From assembly GCA_019237355.1 (NCBI GenBank), contig JAFAHH010001071.1, positions 1 through 11,045 on the forward strand: a DNA stretch of 11,045 nt, written 5' to 3'. This document shows, in pieces, positions 1 through 7,430 of the stretch. Position 1 is the first letter of the stretch, and the number at the start of each line of letters is the position of its first letter. Origin of the DNA: Acetobacteraceae bacterium (GTDB lineage: Bacteria > Pseudomonadota > Alphaproteobacteria > Acetobacterales > Acetobacteraceae). Both the position numbers and the translations under genes were made by a program. The notes beneath the pieces were generated by a model that did no database searches, was not told the DNA's origin, and was given only the letters and a program-made list of their open reading frames with translations.

Positions 1-277
1 CTGGCATTCGATGATTGATCGCATCCACCAGCATGGAAACCCCGAGCGTGTCGGAGAGGAGGATGAACTCCTGCCGGGTCTCGCTGCACATCTGGCCCGT
101 GCGCGTCAGAAATTCGATCGCCGTCTGCCACTCGGCGAAGGTCGGCTCGACGTCGCGGACGAAGTCGTGCAGGTGGCGCACCAGGCTGCTCATAACCCGA
201 TTGAGGCGGGGGTCAGGCGTGTTCGCGAAGCTGTTCAGGACCGCTTGCGTAATGGTCTGCTCGTTGAAGTCGGTCAT
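1..277 (-). CDS. Intradiol dioxygenase, probably hydroxyquinol 1,2-dioxygenase (N-terminal part, runs off left edge)
   Basis: The 92 visible codons start at ATG 277-275 and stay open to the window edge. The protein begins MTDFNEQTITQAVLNSF and continues with a helical segment (RLNRVMSSLVRHLHDFVRDV, residues about 26-45), then EPTFAEWQTAIEFLTRTGQ and SDTLGVSMLVDAI. This is the typical N-terminal dimerisation domain of catechol/hydroxyquinol intradiol dioxygenases, which are non-haem Fe(III) enzymes that cleave the ring between adjacent hydroxyls. The Tyr/His iron ligands lie in the missing C-terminal part. The start is supported by AGGAGA eight bases upstream, and this site overlaps the TAA stop of the maleylacetate reductase gene, so the two are probably translationally coupled. 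Hydroxyquinol is the preferred substrate because the neighbour reduces maleylacetate, the product of hydroxyquinol cleavage. Chlorocatechol or catechol dioxygenase remains possible. Confidence 0.88.
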   Translation of the reverse strand, partial: MTDFNEQTITQAVLNSFANTPDPRLNRVMSSLVRHLHDFVRDVEPTFAEWQTAIEFLTRTGQMCSETRQEFILLSDTLGVSMLVDAINHRMP

Positions 278-291
278 GATGGGCGTCTCCT

Positions 292-1365
292 TTAAGCTGC
301 GCCCGGGTTGGGGCGGCGACCTTGCCAGGCGTCGTCGAGCAGGGCGCGAATGGCGTCCCGCTCAATGGGGCGCGGATTCCAATACGGCGAGGCGACGACG
401 AGGTCGGCGGCTTCATCGACGCCGCTCGCCGGCATGCCGATCTCGCGCAGGCTGGTTGGTGCCCCCAGGCTGCGGGCGAGGTCGAACAAAGCCTGCGGCG
501 CATTCTGTGACGTCCCGAGCGCACGGGCCACGCGGGCCATCGCTTCAGGCGCGGCCGAGGCGTTGTAGGCGGCCGCGTGCGGGAGCACGACTGTGTGGGT
601 TTCGGCGTGCGGCAGGTCGAAAGTGCCGCCGAGCACGTGGCAGAGCTTGTGATGCAGCGCCATGCCGACTGAGCCCAGGCAGGTGCCGCAGAGCCACGCA
701 CCGTAAAGCGCATCCGACCTGGCCTCGGGGTCACGCGGGTTCGCGACGATGCGCGGCAGCGCTCGTGCGATTGCGGCGATGCCGGCTTCAGCAAGCATCG
801 AAATGACTGGGTTGGCCTCTTCGGCGTACAGCGCTTCGACCGCATGGGCGATCGCGTTCATGCCCGAGGTCACCGACAAGGCGGGCGGCAGGGTCAGCGT
901 GAGGTCCACGTCGTAGATGACCACCTCAGGGAGGATCTTTGGGCCACGCTGGGCCGTTTTGCGCCCGCCTTCAGTCTCGCCCAGAATGGGCGTGGCCTCG
1001 GACCCGGCGTAGGTGGTTGGGATCACCACTTGGGGCAGGTCGGTGCGCAGCGCGATCGCCTTGCCCAGTCCCGTCGTTGAGCCGCCGCCGAGGGCCACCA
1101 AGCAGTCGGTGCCGAGCTCGCGCGCCACCGCCAGGCCGCGCTCGGTCACGTCGGTCGGCGTGTGCATGGCGGCCTCGGTAAATAGCCCCGCCGCAAGAAC
1201 GCCGAGGCGGTCAGCGAGGGCCCGCGCGTTGCCCTCTTGGGGCGGTGTCGAGAGCACCAGTGCCCGGCTGCAGCCGAGACGTCGGACCTCGTCGGCCACC
1301 CGGGCCAGCGTACCGGCGCCGAACACCACGCGAGCGGGCAGCGCGGTATAAACAAAAGGTTCCAA
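292..1365 (-). CDS. Maleylacetate reductase (iron-containing alcohol dehydrogenase family)
   Basis: This cytoplasmic enzyme reduces maleylacetate to 3-oxoadipate with NAD(P)H, the step after ring cleavage in hydroxyquinol, resorcinol and chlorocatechol degradation. The roughly 357-residue length matches the family. The N-terminal half carries the nucleotide-binding loop LVALGGGSTTGLGKA (about 89-103) and the family signature TTYAGSEATPILGETEGG (about 117-134). The C-terminal helical half has SVTSGMNAIAHAVEALYA (about 164-181) and the histidine-rich metal/active-site region MALHHKLCHVLGGTF and LPHAETHTVVLPHA (about 235-264). I chose TTG at 1365-1363 because GGAGG lies nine bases upstream and the protein then starts MEPFVYTALPARVVFG as in relatives; an in-frame ATG at 1395 would add ten atypical residues. 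It precedes the dioxygenase, 14 bp apart, in one operon. Its upstream AraC-type regulator is broken. Confidence 0.94.
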   Translation of the reverse strand: MEPFVYTALPARVVFGAGTLARVADEVRRLGCSRALVLSTPPQEGNARALADRLGVLAAGLFTEAAMHTPTDVTERGLAVARELGTDCLVALGGGSTTGLGKAIALRTDLPQVVIPTTYAGSEATPILGETEGGRKTAQRGPKILPEVVIYDVDLTLTLPPALSVTSGMNAIAHAVEALYAEEANPVISMLAEAGIAAIARALPRIVANPRDPEARSDALYGAWLCGTCLGSVGMALHHKLCHVLGGTFDLPHAETHTVVLPHAAAYNASAAPEAMARVARALGTSQNAPQALFDLARSLGAPTSLREIGMPASGVDEAADLVVASPYWNPRPIERDAIRALLDDAWQGRRPNPGAA

Positions 1366-1461
1366 TGTTACGCACCTCCCATCTCCAAGCCGCAAGAAGG
1401 GGCGTGTGAGGTGCGTTTGATCCCCGGCCAGCGCCGGTCAGCCAATCAGACGTCCTCCCTG

Positions 1462-1480
1462 GTGCCGGGTTTCCCGGCAC
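1462..1480. other. Perfect 8-bp inverted repeat in the operon leader
   Basis: GTGCCGGG, a TTT loop and CCCGGCAC form a perfect hairpin about 100 bp upstream of the maleylacetate reductase start. Neither strand has a T-run after it, so a simple terminator is unlikely. It could be a leader structure in the operon mRNA or a DNA-binding site. The structure is certain; the role is a guess. Confidence 0.4.
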
Positions 1481-1510
1481 GCACCCGCTTGCGGCGGACT
1501 TGTCGGGGGA

Positions 1511-1551
1511 GAATTGTCCGGCTGCAACATCGGGTCCTACACAATTGTTGC
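1511..1551. promoter_or_regulatory. Candidate operator cluster upstream of the aromatic-degradation operon
   Basis: This AT-richer patch between the regulator pseudogene and the maleylacetate reductase gene holds overlapping dyads: GAATTGT (1511-1517) facing ACAATT (1541-1546), GCAACA (1524-1529) facing TGTTGC (1546-1551), and the palindrome ACAATTGT (1541-1548). Such spacing is compatible with an AraC- or LysR-type site. The rest of 1366-1600 holds no gene that I can see. A short GC stem, GCCGC/GCGGC (1584-1598), follows the regulator stop on the minus strand without a T-tract. Confidence 0.3.
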
Positions 1552-1600
1552 GAATTTCTGCACAAAATGCGCATCGTTGCCGCGCCGCGGACAGCGGCTG

Positions 1601-2504
1601 CTAGCTGCGTGCCGCACGCCGGAATGCAGCGGGGGTTGTTCCGGTGAACCGGCCGAAGACGCGCGTCATGTGCTGCTGGTGGGAGAAGCCGCACGCGAAC
1701 GCGATCTGCGCGACGGATCGGTCGGTCTCGCGAAGCAGGCGTTTGGCGCGCTCCATGCGAGACCGCAGCAAGTACCGGTGGGGCGCCATACCCATGCTGG
1801 CTTTGAACTGGCGGATAAAGTGCGCCGGGCTGAGGCCGGCCGCACCGGCGATCTCTTCAAGCGACGGCGACCTGGAGAGGTTCACATCCATGAGCTCTAG
1901 CGCCCGGGCGAGCTGGGCGCGGGTCAACCCGCTCCGCCGCGCAACGTGTTGCGGAAGACGATTCGAGTGGGCGCGCAATAGGCGAGCACCCAGTGCGCGC
2001 GCGAGCTGGTCGGCATACACCCTCGCCCCCGGGTCCGGGTCGGCTAAAGCCTCGCGGACCCCAAGCGCGAGCTGCTCGATCAGGCCATCCTAGTCGCCGA
2101 GGCGGGGTACAAGCTCGACTAAAGCGGGATCGCCGCGGACGAGCTCGGCGCCACCTGGCGTAGCACCGCATCGCGCAGGTAGACATGTAAGCTCTCGAGC
2201 TGGCCCTCGAGCTCCACGCCGAAATCCACGCCGCCAGTCAGGATGAACCAACCACCCGGGGTGACGGTGCGCCGCTCGAGGCTCTTGCCTAGGATCCGGC
2301 TGACCCCGACAGGACCATCGAGGTGAACGATCACCAGGTGGTCGGGGACGGCACGAAACGAGTCCTCATAGGCTTTTCCAGCTGGGCAGAGGCGTAGAGC
2401 GACGACCAGCCGAGCCCGTCGCTTGCGACGTGGACGCGATTCTCCTTGCGCCACAGAATGCCGTGCGTCTCGCGAATGCTGAAGGAGCCGCTCGGGTCCG
2501 CCAT
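1601..2504 (-). pseudogene. AraC-family transcriptional regulator, disrupted by two frameshifts and a nonsense codon
   Basis: Read together, three minus-strand frames give one regulator of about 300 residues. The first piece starts MADPSGSFSIRETHGILWRK (ATG 2504-2502, GGAG nine bases upstream) and runs to SSLYASAQLEK. Near 2370-2378 the frame shifts and the sense continues as AYEDSFRAVPDHLVIVHLDG through VTPGGWFILTGGVDFGVELE to LHVYLRDAVLRQVA, which is an N-terminal cupin-like sensor domain. Near 2147-2152 it shifts again to AELVRGDPALVELVPRLGD, then meets an in-frame TAG (2092-2090). The C-terminal DNA-binding domain follows intact, with two helix-turn-helix motifs (SLEEIAGAAGLSPAHFIRQF and SVAQIAFACGFSHQQHMTRV, then FTGTTPAAFR). 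Both shifts fit single-base losses. The last 139 codons have their own ATG at 2020 and might be made alone. It lies upstream of the aromatic operon and was presumably its activator. Confidence 0.85.
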
Positions 2505-2798
2505 TGCGCTGCTCTCCGGCTCTAAGCTGGGTAGGGCGGCGTTCGTGTCGATACCCGCCACATCCGAGTTATAAATTGCACTCCGTGCGGGGCAGACGAG
2601 CCATTCCTTGTGGCCGCACGCTACCTTCGTCAGTCTGGCCCCCTTTGGAGATCGTAGCTGAGGTCGGCGATCAGGTATGCTTGTTTAAACCATCTGGGCG
2701 GCCAGCCGTGTGCAACTTATAGTAGCAGTCGGCCCGCACTCCCGGTATAACGGCCTCACGTTTGTGTGAGGCTCGGCTTTGCGAGACTAGGGTGCGGC
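2505..2798. other. Divergent intergenic region with a hairpin next to the Ntn-like gene
   Basis: No gene is recognisable in these 294 bases between the regulator pseudogene (minus) and the Ntn-hydrolase-like gene (plus). A perfect 7-bp stem, GCCTCAC (2753-2759) and GTGAGGC (2766-2772) with a GTTTGT loop, ends 26 bases before the plus-strand start and could act in the 5' leader or bind a repressor. TATAGT (about 2718) and TATAAC (about 2746) resemble -10 boxes, but I found no convincing partner -35, so no promoter is called. Confidence 0.4.
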
Positions 2799-3908
2799 AT
2801 GACAATCCAGGTCACTGTGGCGAACGCATATGCGGTGGCAATGGCAAGCGACAGGCACGTCTATCGCGGCGGCCATACCCTCTCGACTGGGCGGCAAAGC
2901 AAGCTTTTCAGGCTGCGTGGCCGCGTCCCTGCCGCGATGATGAGCGCTGGGTCGTTTTCGCTGCTTGGCTTTCCCCTCTCGCGGTTCACTTTGGCGATCG
3001 AAGCGGCGCTTGCGGCCACCCGGGATGCCGGGCCGGATGGTCTTGCCGAAGCGGCGCTCGGCGCACTGCAACAGCGGGTCAAAGTGCCCGGTGGCAGCCC
3101 CGACATGGCGCAACGGGATACCGAGATACTGGCCCAGGCTGCCGATCTCGTCCTCGGCCATGCACGCGCTTATGGGGATTGGGGCGCGGGGCTCGAAAAG
3201 CTTCTCCAAGAGATCAGACGGGCGCCGCGCTGCGATGGGGGCGAAGAAGTCGAGGCGCTCGGCCGGGCCGTATGGCAGGAGCGAGCGGTTTCGCTCGCAA
3301 CGCTTGCGCGCTGCCCGAACGTGGCCGAGGCGCTAAGCTCCGTGCCCGACCTGCTGGGTGAGGCAGCGATCAGCGCGCTGGTGCGTGACTGGGGCCAGTT
3401 GCCGGATGCCAGCATCATGATTGGCCTGTGCTGCCCAGGCACCGGGGTTCCAGCCGTCGTCTCGGTAAACGTCCGCAGGGGACTTGGCGACCGCCTGTTA
3501 TTTGCGCCGCGTTACGACCGGACCTACTACGTTTTGCACCGTGCCGGACGCAGTCTCCTGCTCAGCCAAGGGTCGGGTGGTGCTCGGGTGGCGGCGATGA
3601 TCGAGGGGATTGCGTCAGAGTATCTCGCGAGCCACCCAGCCAGGGACGAAACGGCTGGGCTGGTCGATCAGCGCTGGCAGCGCACCCATGAGCGCATCGC
3701 GGTATCGAGCCCCGATGAACTAGCGGGCATCGCAGCAGGCCTGGTGTCTGCGGCAGAGGTGATCGGATACTTGACCGGCGAGGACGAAGGGTCGGTGGCC
3801 GGGACCGAGGCGGTGCTGGTGACACCGCAAGGGTTGTTCCCGCAGAGCCGGGAACGCGGCTTGCATAGGAAGGGCTGTTATTCCGAGCCCGGCGAGCTCG
3901 GGCTCTGA
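2799..3908 (+). CDS. Proteasome-like Ntn-hydrolase-fold protein, uncharacterised
   Basis: The 369-residue product begins [20 protein letters not shown]. This follows the first strands of proteasome beta subunits, HslV and Anbu: a Thr right after Met, a hydrophobic strand, then an Asp. After Met removal the Thr is residue 1, the Asp is residue 17 and a Lys in RQSKLFRLR is residue 34, matching the Thr1/Asp17/Lys33 catalytic set of HslV and proteasomes. [18 protein letters not shown] (about 43-60) matches the next strand and glycine turn. Near the end, [19 protein letters not shown] followed by [17 protein letters not shown] (about 310-346) resembles the last helix and strand of bacterial proteasome-like proteins. 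It is longer than HslV (about 175) or Anbu (about 240), with a roughly 150-residue alpha-helical insert in the middle. I chose ATG 2799 over an in-frame GTG at 2766 because it exposes the Thr and has a weak AGGG six bases before it. Substrate and assembly are unknown. Confidence 0.72.
   Translation: MTIQVTVANAYAVAMASDRHVYRGGHTLSTGRQSKLFRLRGRVPAAMMSAGSFSLLGFPLSRFTLAIEAALAATRDAGPDGLAEAALGALQQRVKVPGGSPDMAQRDTEILAQAADLVLGHARAYGDWGAGLEKLLQEIRRAPRCDGGEEVEALGRAVWQERAVSLATLARCPNVAEALSSVPDLLGEAAISALVRDWGQLPDASIMIGLCCPGTGVPAVVSVNVRRGLGDRLLFAPRYDRTYYVLHRAGRSLLLSQGSGGARVAAMIEGIASEYLASHPARDETAGLVDQRWQRTHERIAVSSPDELAGIAAGLVSAAEVIGYLTGEDEGSVAGTEAVLVTPQGLFPQSRERGLHRKGCYSEPGELGL
3885..3905 (+). terminator. 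Possible weak terminator hairpin at the end of the Ntn-like gene
   Basis: GAGCCCG (3885-3891) and CGGGCTC (3899-3905) pair perfectly around a 7-base loop, ending just before the TGA stop. The following sequence is only moderately T-rich (TCTGAATCTCTGCTTG), so termination would be weak or Rho-dependent. It may equally be a by-product of the GC-rich C-terminal codons. Confidence 0.3.
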
Positions 3909-4033
3909 ATCTCTGCTTGCAAAACGCAGGGCGGCACCGCATTTCAACGGCATTGCAACCGGCATTCAGCCGGGATCTGAAGCGGGCGCAGAGGCGAGAG
4001 CTTCGGGCGCCCTCCTGGTATGGAGAACCTACT

Positions 4034-6115
4034 GTGGCCGGCACGCCTCTTGAAAAGATTCGCAATATAGGAATCACCGCTCATATCGATGCGGGCAAAA
4101 CCACGACCACCGAACGCATCCTCTATTACACCGGGATGTCGCACCGGATCGGCGAGGTGCACGAAGGGAACACCACGACCGATTACATGGAACAGGAGCG
4201 GGAGCGGGGGATCACGATTACCTCCGCGGCGGTTACTTGTTCGTGGAAAAACTACCAGATCAACATCATCGACACACCCGGCCATATCGATTTCAACATC
4301 GAGGTAAACCGGTCGCTGCGCGTGCTCGACGGCGCGATCTTCATCATTGAAGGTGTGGCCGGCGTGCAGCCTCAGTCGGAGACCAACTGGCGGCTAGCCG
4401 ACCGGTACAACGTGCCGCGGATCGTATTCATCAACAAGCTCGACCGGACCGGCGCCGACTTCTTCCGCGCGGTGGATTCGCTGAAAGAGAAGCTCGGCAT
4501 TGTGCCGCTTTCGTTGCAATTGCCAATCGGGATTGAGGATAAGTTCGTCGGTGTCGTCGATCTGGTCGAGATGAAAGCAATCGTCTGGGAAGGCGGCGAG
4601 CTTGGCGCGAAATACCACGACGAGCCAATCCCAGCCGAGCTCGAAGAGCAGGCACGGGAATACCGCCAAAACCTGCTCGATACCGCTCTATCGGTCGATG
4701 ATGCGGCGATGGAGGAGTATTTTGAGAACGGCGACGTTTCCGTTGAGACCCTAAAACGGTGCATCAAGGCGGGCACGATCAGCGGCGCCTTCCGCCCGGT
4801 GCTGTGCGGGACCGCCTTCAAGAATAAGGGGGTGCAGCCGCTGCTCGATGCAGTTCTCGATTACCTGCCGAGCCCGGTCGATGTGCCCGGTATCAAGGTG
4901 GCGGCCGAGGAAGGCGAGGATGAGCATGCCGATCGGCGCATCATCAAAGCCGATCCGAACGCGCCCTTTGCTGGCCTTGCGTTCAAGATCATCAACGACA
5001 AGTACGGCACGCTTACCTTTGTGCGGGTCTACGCGGGCACTTTGAAATCCGGCGATACGGTTCTGAACACCACCAAGGGCCACCGCGAGCGCATCGGCCG
5101 CATGTTCCAGATGCATGCGGACAAGCGGCAGGAGATCAAGGAGGTTTCGGCGGGCGACATCGCGGCCTTTGTTGGCCTGAAGGATACGGGGACTGGGGAT
5201 ACGCTGGCCTCGCCAGAGGATCCCGTGATCCTGGAGCGCATGGCCTTCCCAGTGCCGGTGATCGATATTTCGGTCGAGCCCAAAACTAAGGAGTCGATCG
5301 AGAAAATGTCGATCGGGTTGCAGAAGCTGGCTGGGGAAGACCCGAGCCTGCGGCTGCGCACGGATCAGGAGACCGGGCAGACAATTCTCTCCGGCATGGG
5401 CGAGCTGCATCTCGAGATCATCATCGACCGGCTCAAGCGCGAGTACAACGTCGAGGCAAATATCGGGGCGCCGCAGGTGGCGTATCGGGAAACGATCACC
5501 CGGCCTTACACCGAGACCTACACGCATAAGAAGCAGACCGGCGGCGCTGGCCAGTTTGCCGAGGTGAAAATCGTCTTCGAGCCGCTCGAGCGGAACCAGG
5601 GCGTTCAGTTCGAGAATGCAGTCGTCGGTGGGGCGGTGCCGCGGGAATACATCCCGGCGGTCGAGAAGGGGATCAAGACGCAGTCTGAAACCGGGGTTCT
5701 GGCCGGGTTCCCGACGGTGGATTTCAAGGCCACGCTGGTGGACGGAAAATACCACGATGTGGACAGCTCGGCGCTCGCCTTCGAAATTGCGTCGAAAGCC
5801 GCGTTCCGCGATGGAATGAAAAAAGCCAGCCCGATCATCCTCGAGCCGGTAATGGATGTGGAGGTCACGACCCCGCAAGACCACGTTGGTGATGTCGTCG
5901 GTGACCTCAATCGCCGCCGGGGCATGATCCAAAGCCAGGAGAGCACGGGCTCCACCGTAATCGTGCGGGCCCATGTTCCGCTTAAGGAAATGTTCGGGTA
6001 CATTTCCGACCTTCGGAGCATGACCAAGGGACGTGCGTCCTTTACCATGCAATTCCATCATTACGATCCGTTGCCGCGGAACCTGGCTGACGAGATCATG
6101 GCCAAGAGCGCCTGA
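4034..6115 (+). CDS. fusA: Translation elongation factor G
   Basis: EF-G is a GTPase that drives tRNA-mRNA translocation on the ribosome and, with RRF, ribosome recycling. The 693-residue length is normal. The G domain has P-loop [13 protein letters not shown] (16-28), switch I ending [14 protein letters not shown] (52-65), DTPGH (80-84) and NKLD (134-137). Domain II covers about 300-400 ([22 protein letters not shown]). Domain III has [20 protein letters not shown] and [18 protein letters not shown]. Domain IV has [20 protein letters not shown] and [13 protein letters not shown], and domain V has [20 protein letters not shown] and [21 protein letters not shown] chose GTG 4034 because GGAG lies eight bases before it and the protein then begins [21 protein letters not shown]; an ATG at 3917 would add 39 atypical residues. 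No rpsL, rpsG or tuf gene flanks it, so it is a second copy or a relocated gene. Switch-region wording ([27 protein letters not shown]) departs from the usual ATMDWMEQE, GHVDFTVEVERS, NKMDR. Confidence 0.96.
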   Translation: MAGTPLEKIRNIGITAHIDAGKTTTTERILYYTGMSHRIGEVHEGNTTTDYMEQERERGITITSAAVTCSWKNYQINIIDTPGHIDFNIEVNRSLRVLDGAIFIIEGVAGVQPQSETNWRLADRYNVPRIVFINKLDRTGADFFRAVDSLKEKLGIVPLSLQLPIGIEDKFVGVVDLVEMKAIVWEGGELGAKYHDEPIPAELEEQAREYRQNLLDTALSVDDAAMEEYFENGDVSVETLKRCIKAGTISGAFRPVLCGTAFKNKGVQPLLDAVLDYLPSPVDVPGIKVAAEEGEDEHADRRIIKADPNAPFAGLAFKIINDKYGTLTFVRVYAGTLKSGDTVLNTTKGHRERIGRMFQMHADKRQEIKEVSAGDIAAFVGLKDTGTGDTLASPEDPVILERMAFPVPVIDISVEPKTKESIEKMSIGLQKLAGEDPSLRLRTDQETGQTILSGMGELHLEIIIDRLKREYNVEANIGAPQVAYRETITRPYTETYTHKKQTGGAGQFAEVKIVFEPLERNQGVQFENAVVGGAVPREYIPAVEKGIKTQSETGVLAGFPTVDFKATLVDGKYHDVDSSALAFEIASKAAFRDGMKKASPIILEPVMDVEVTTPQDHVGDVVGDLNRRRGMIQSQESTGSTVIVRAHVPLKEMFGYISDLRSMTKGRASFTMQFHHYDPLPRNLADEIMAKSA

Positions 6116-6152
6116 AGCGGGAGGTGAACCGCCAATGAGAGGGGAGGGTTGA

Positions 6153-6470
6153 GTGGATAGCCCGCGTCTGCATTGGATGCGGGGTCGGCAGGAGGAGGGG
6201 CCGGGTGTTCCCCGGACCCTCGAATGGATCGGGTGCGACGACGCGGGCGAGGCCATCGCCCGCGTTGTTCGTATCCGGGGCCCCGTGTCTACAGGCTGGC
6301 GGCAGTACTGGGCTGTCGCCCTGGATGAGGAAGCTCGGGTGGTTGAGCTTCGCCCGACCCCGCCGGAAGGGGCGGGCTGGCTCGCCTATATTGGCGGCCA
6401 GGTCGTTGGCCGGGCTGCACTGCCGCTCCAGGCGGTCCGAACGGCAGAAGCCGCGCTAGGGGCGGACTAG
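6153..6470 (+). CDS. Small uncharacterised protein downstream of fusA
   Basis: I do not recognise this 105-residue protein. It starts at GTG 6153 with a strong GGGGAGGG motif about five bases upstream, 37 bp after the fusA stop and on the same strand, so co-transcription is likely. The sequence (for example RTLEWIGCDDAGEAIARVVR, about 21-40, and GWRQYWAVALDEEARVVELR, about 48-67) looks soluble and mixed alpha/beta, with no signal peptide or membrane segment. Tryptophan and charged residues are evenly spread, as in a real protein rather than a chance frame. It is followed at once by a terminator-like hairpin, which supports it as the last gene of the fusA unit. Confidence 0.68.
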   Translation: MDSPRLHWMRGRQEEGPGVPRTLEWIGCDDAGEAIARVVRIRGPVSTGWRQYWAVALDEEARVVELRPTPPEGAGWLAYIGGQVVGRAALPLQAVRTAEAALGAD

Positions 6471-6471
6471 G

Positions 6472-6580
6472 CCGCTTTCATCCTAAGTGAAAGCGCCCTA
6501 GCTTTGTTTTGCGAGCATCAACGGGCCCCATCGCGCCGGCGCGATCGGAACCCGGTCACGCGCTCCTGGAACCGCAAGCC
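6472..6580 (+). repeat. Stop-codon-linked intergenic repeat, copy 1
   Basis: This 109-bp block aligns without gaps to 8100-8208, with about 78 of 109 positions identical by hand count. It begins with the terminator stem, continues GCTTTGTTTTG, and has its best-conserved part at GGAACCCGGTCACGCGCTCC through GGAACCGCAAGCC. It starts one base after the stop codon of the upstream gene, as copy 2 does. Its right end overlaps the tail of the decayed minus-strand gene. Confidence 0.75.
6473..6495 (+). terminator. Rho-independent-like terminator after the fusA-linked gene
   Basis: CGCTTTCA (6473-6480) pairs perfectly with TGAAAGCG (6488-6495) around a 7-base loop, starting two bases after the stop codon. 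A T-rich stretch, GCTTTGTTTT (6501-6510), follows with a 5-base gap. The hairpin is also the left end of the 109-bp repeat described separately. Confidence 0.6.
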
Positions 6581-7035
6581 TTGGACTTTGCGGCGGCAAA
6601 ACAGTGCGACTGCCCCGACAAGATCAGGCTTGTCCGCTCCGGGACCACATCCAGGTCAGAAAAGAATTGCGCCGTGTATCGCTCCGCCCGGAGAGTTGGG
6701 CTCAAAATCCTCGTCGCGTCGTAGGGTGCCACCGAGTTCTCAAACAAAAAAATCTGCCGCCCTGGGCCATTGGTGCGCTGGTGACTTCGCACCCGGTTCG
6801 ATCAGAGTGGTTGCGGGAGCTCTCATATCAACGGCTGCTCCTGGGACCACGTGTAAGATGCCCCGATCCCAGGCTCGGAAGCAGCGGCAGAGGAGAGCAC
6901 GGCTCCAGCCGGGTCGAAAACGACCGGGCAATCGGAAGGATTTGGCCCGCATACGGCTGGCACCGCCCCAGCCGGCAGCGCTGCCACAACCGAGAGCCCC
7001 AGCAACATGGGAACCAGGCTTGATACCAGTTTCAT
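6556..7035 (-). pseudogene. Decayed secreted-protein gene, possibly PEP-CTERM type
   Basis: From ATG 7035-7033, with GGGGAGGAGA immediately upstream, the frame encodes a clear signal peptide (MKLVSSLVPMLLGLSVVAAL then PAGA-V) and continues with CGPNPSDCPVVFDPAG to a TGA at 6825-6823. The same frame meets a second TGA at 6804-6802 and then stays open to 6556. That later part ends QFFSDLDVVPERTSLILSG and, eight bases later, FAAAKSKACGSRSA. VPE-TSL-ILSG then a short basic end resembles a degraded PEP-CTERM sorting signal (usual form VPEP, a hydrophobic helix, then a basic tail), although the hydrophobic helix is interrupted by QSHC. The whole would be about 160 residues, normal for such proteins. 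The intact 70-residue upstream part could still be a small secreted protein. The link between the two parts is an inference from shared frame and position. Confidence 0.45.
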
Positions 7036-7430
7036 TCTCCTCCCCGCTTACAGGCGCCCGACAAGCATCGGTGTTAATCATCCCCGAGCACCGGCGCCGG
7101 CGCAGCATCGTGCAAACGGAGGAGACTCTCCTCCAGAGTTACGGACACTGTGAAGACACAATCGCATTGATGCGCGGGCGCCAACCCAGCACCGGCCCGT
7201 GTTCGACTGGCGCTGATCGAGAGGAGCAGGGCTAAGGCGCACTCCGTGCAGAAACCGATGCGCGAGTATTGCCGGTGTTAGGGGTGCCAATGCTAGTCCG
7301 ACCGCTTTGGCAGGACTGGTGTTGGTTTGCAGGAGTCACGCAGCCTGATGCAGCCATAGCTCTGGGCTCAACCCATCTTGGCGACCGTGCTGAACGGCCT
7401 CTATAAACACCCAACAAACATGAGGCGCCG
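7036..7430. other. Gene-free divergent region with a GGAGGAG hairpin
   Basis: No convincing gene is visible between the decayed secreted-protein gene (minus) and the methyltransferase-like gene (plus). The region holds a perfect 10-bp palindrome CCGGCGCCGG (7091-7100) and a perfect hairpin GGAGGAG-ACT-CTCCTCC (7118-7134). The right end carries a candidate promoter, listed separately. Confidence 0.5.
7378..7407 (+). promoter_or_regulatory. Candidate sigma70-type promoter for the methyltransferase-like gene
   Basis: TTGGCG (7378-7383) and TATAAA (7402-7407) are separated by 18 bases, with the -10 box ending 23 bases before the ATG at 7431. The -10 box is near consensus, and the -35 box matches only in TTG. 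The implied leader is short. Confidence 0.42.

Noticed and set aside
15..806. 263-codon open frame on the plus strand at the left end
   Set aside because: Arg/Ala-rich low-quality sequence lying opposite the dioxygenase and maleylacetate reductase genes, both of which have strong family signatures.
213..845. 210-codon minus-strand frame overlapping maleylacetate reductase
   Set aside because: Frame-shifted shadow of the reductase; composition is Arg/Pro/Ser-rich with no recognisable motif.
1462..1480. Hairpin as an intrinsic terminator
   Set aside because: No T-tract on either strand, and it would cut the operon off from its own upstream region.
3917..4033. N-terminal 39-residue extension of EF-G
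   Set aside because: No ribosome-binding site at that ATG and the extension is unlike EF-G; the GTG at 4034 has GGAG at proper spacing.
4751..6256. 501-codon open frame on the minus strand opposite fusA
   Set aside because: It is antisense to a clearly recognised EF-G, is rich in Arg/His/Leu as expected of a GC-rich shadow frame, and shows no family motif.
6504..7235. 243-codon plus-strand frame after the fusA-linked gene
   Set aside because: It starts inside the repeat, is dominated by Arg/Pro/Ser/Gln, has no family signature and opposes a better signal-peptide frame on the minus strand.
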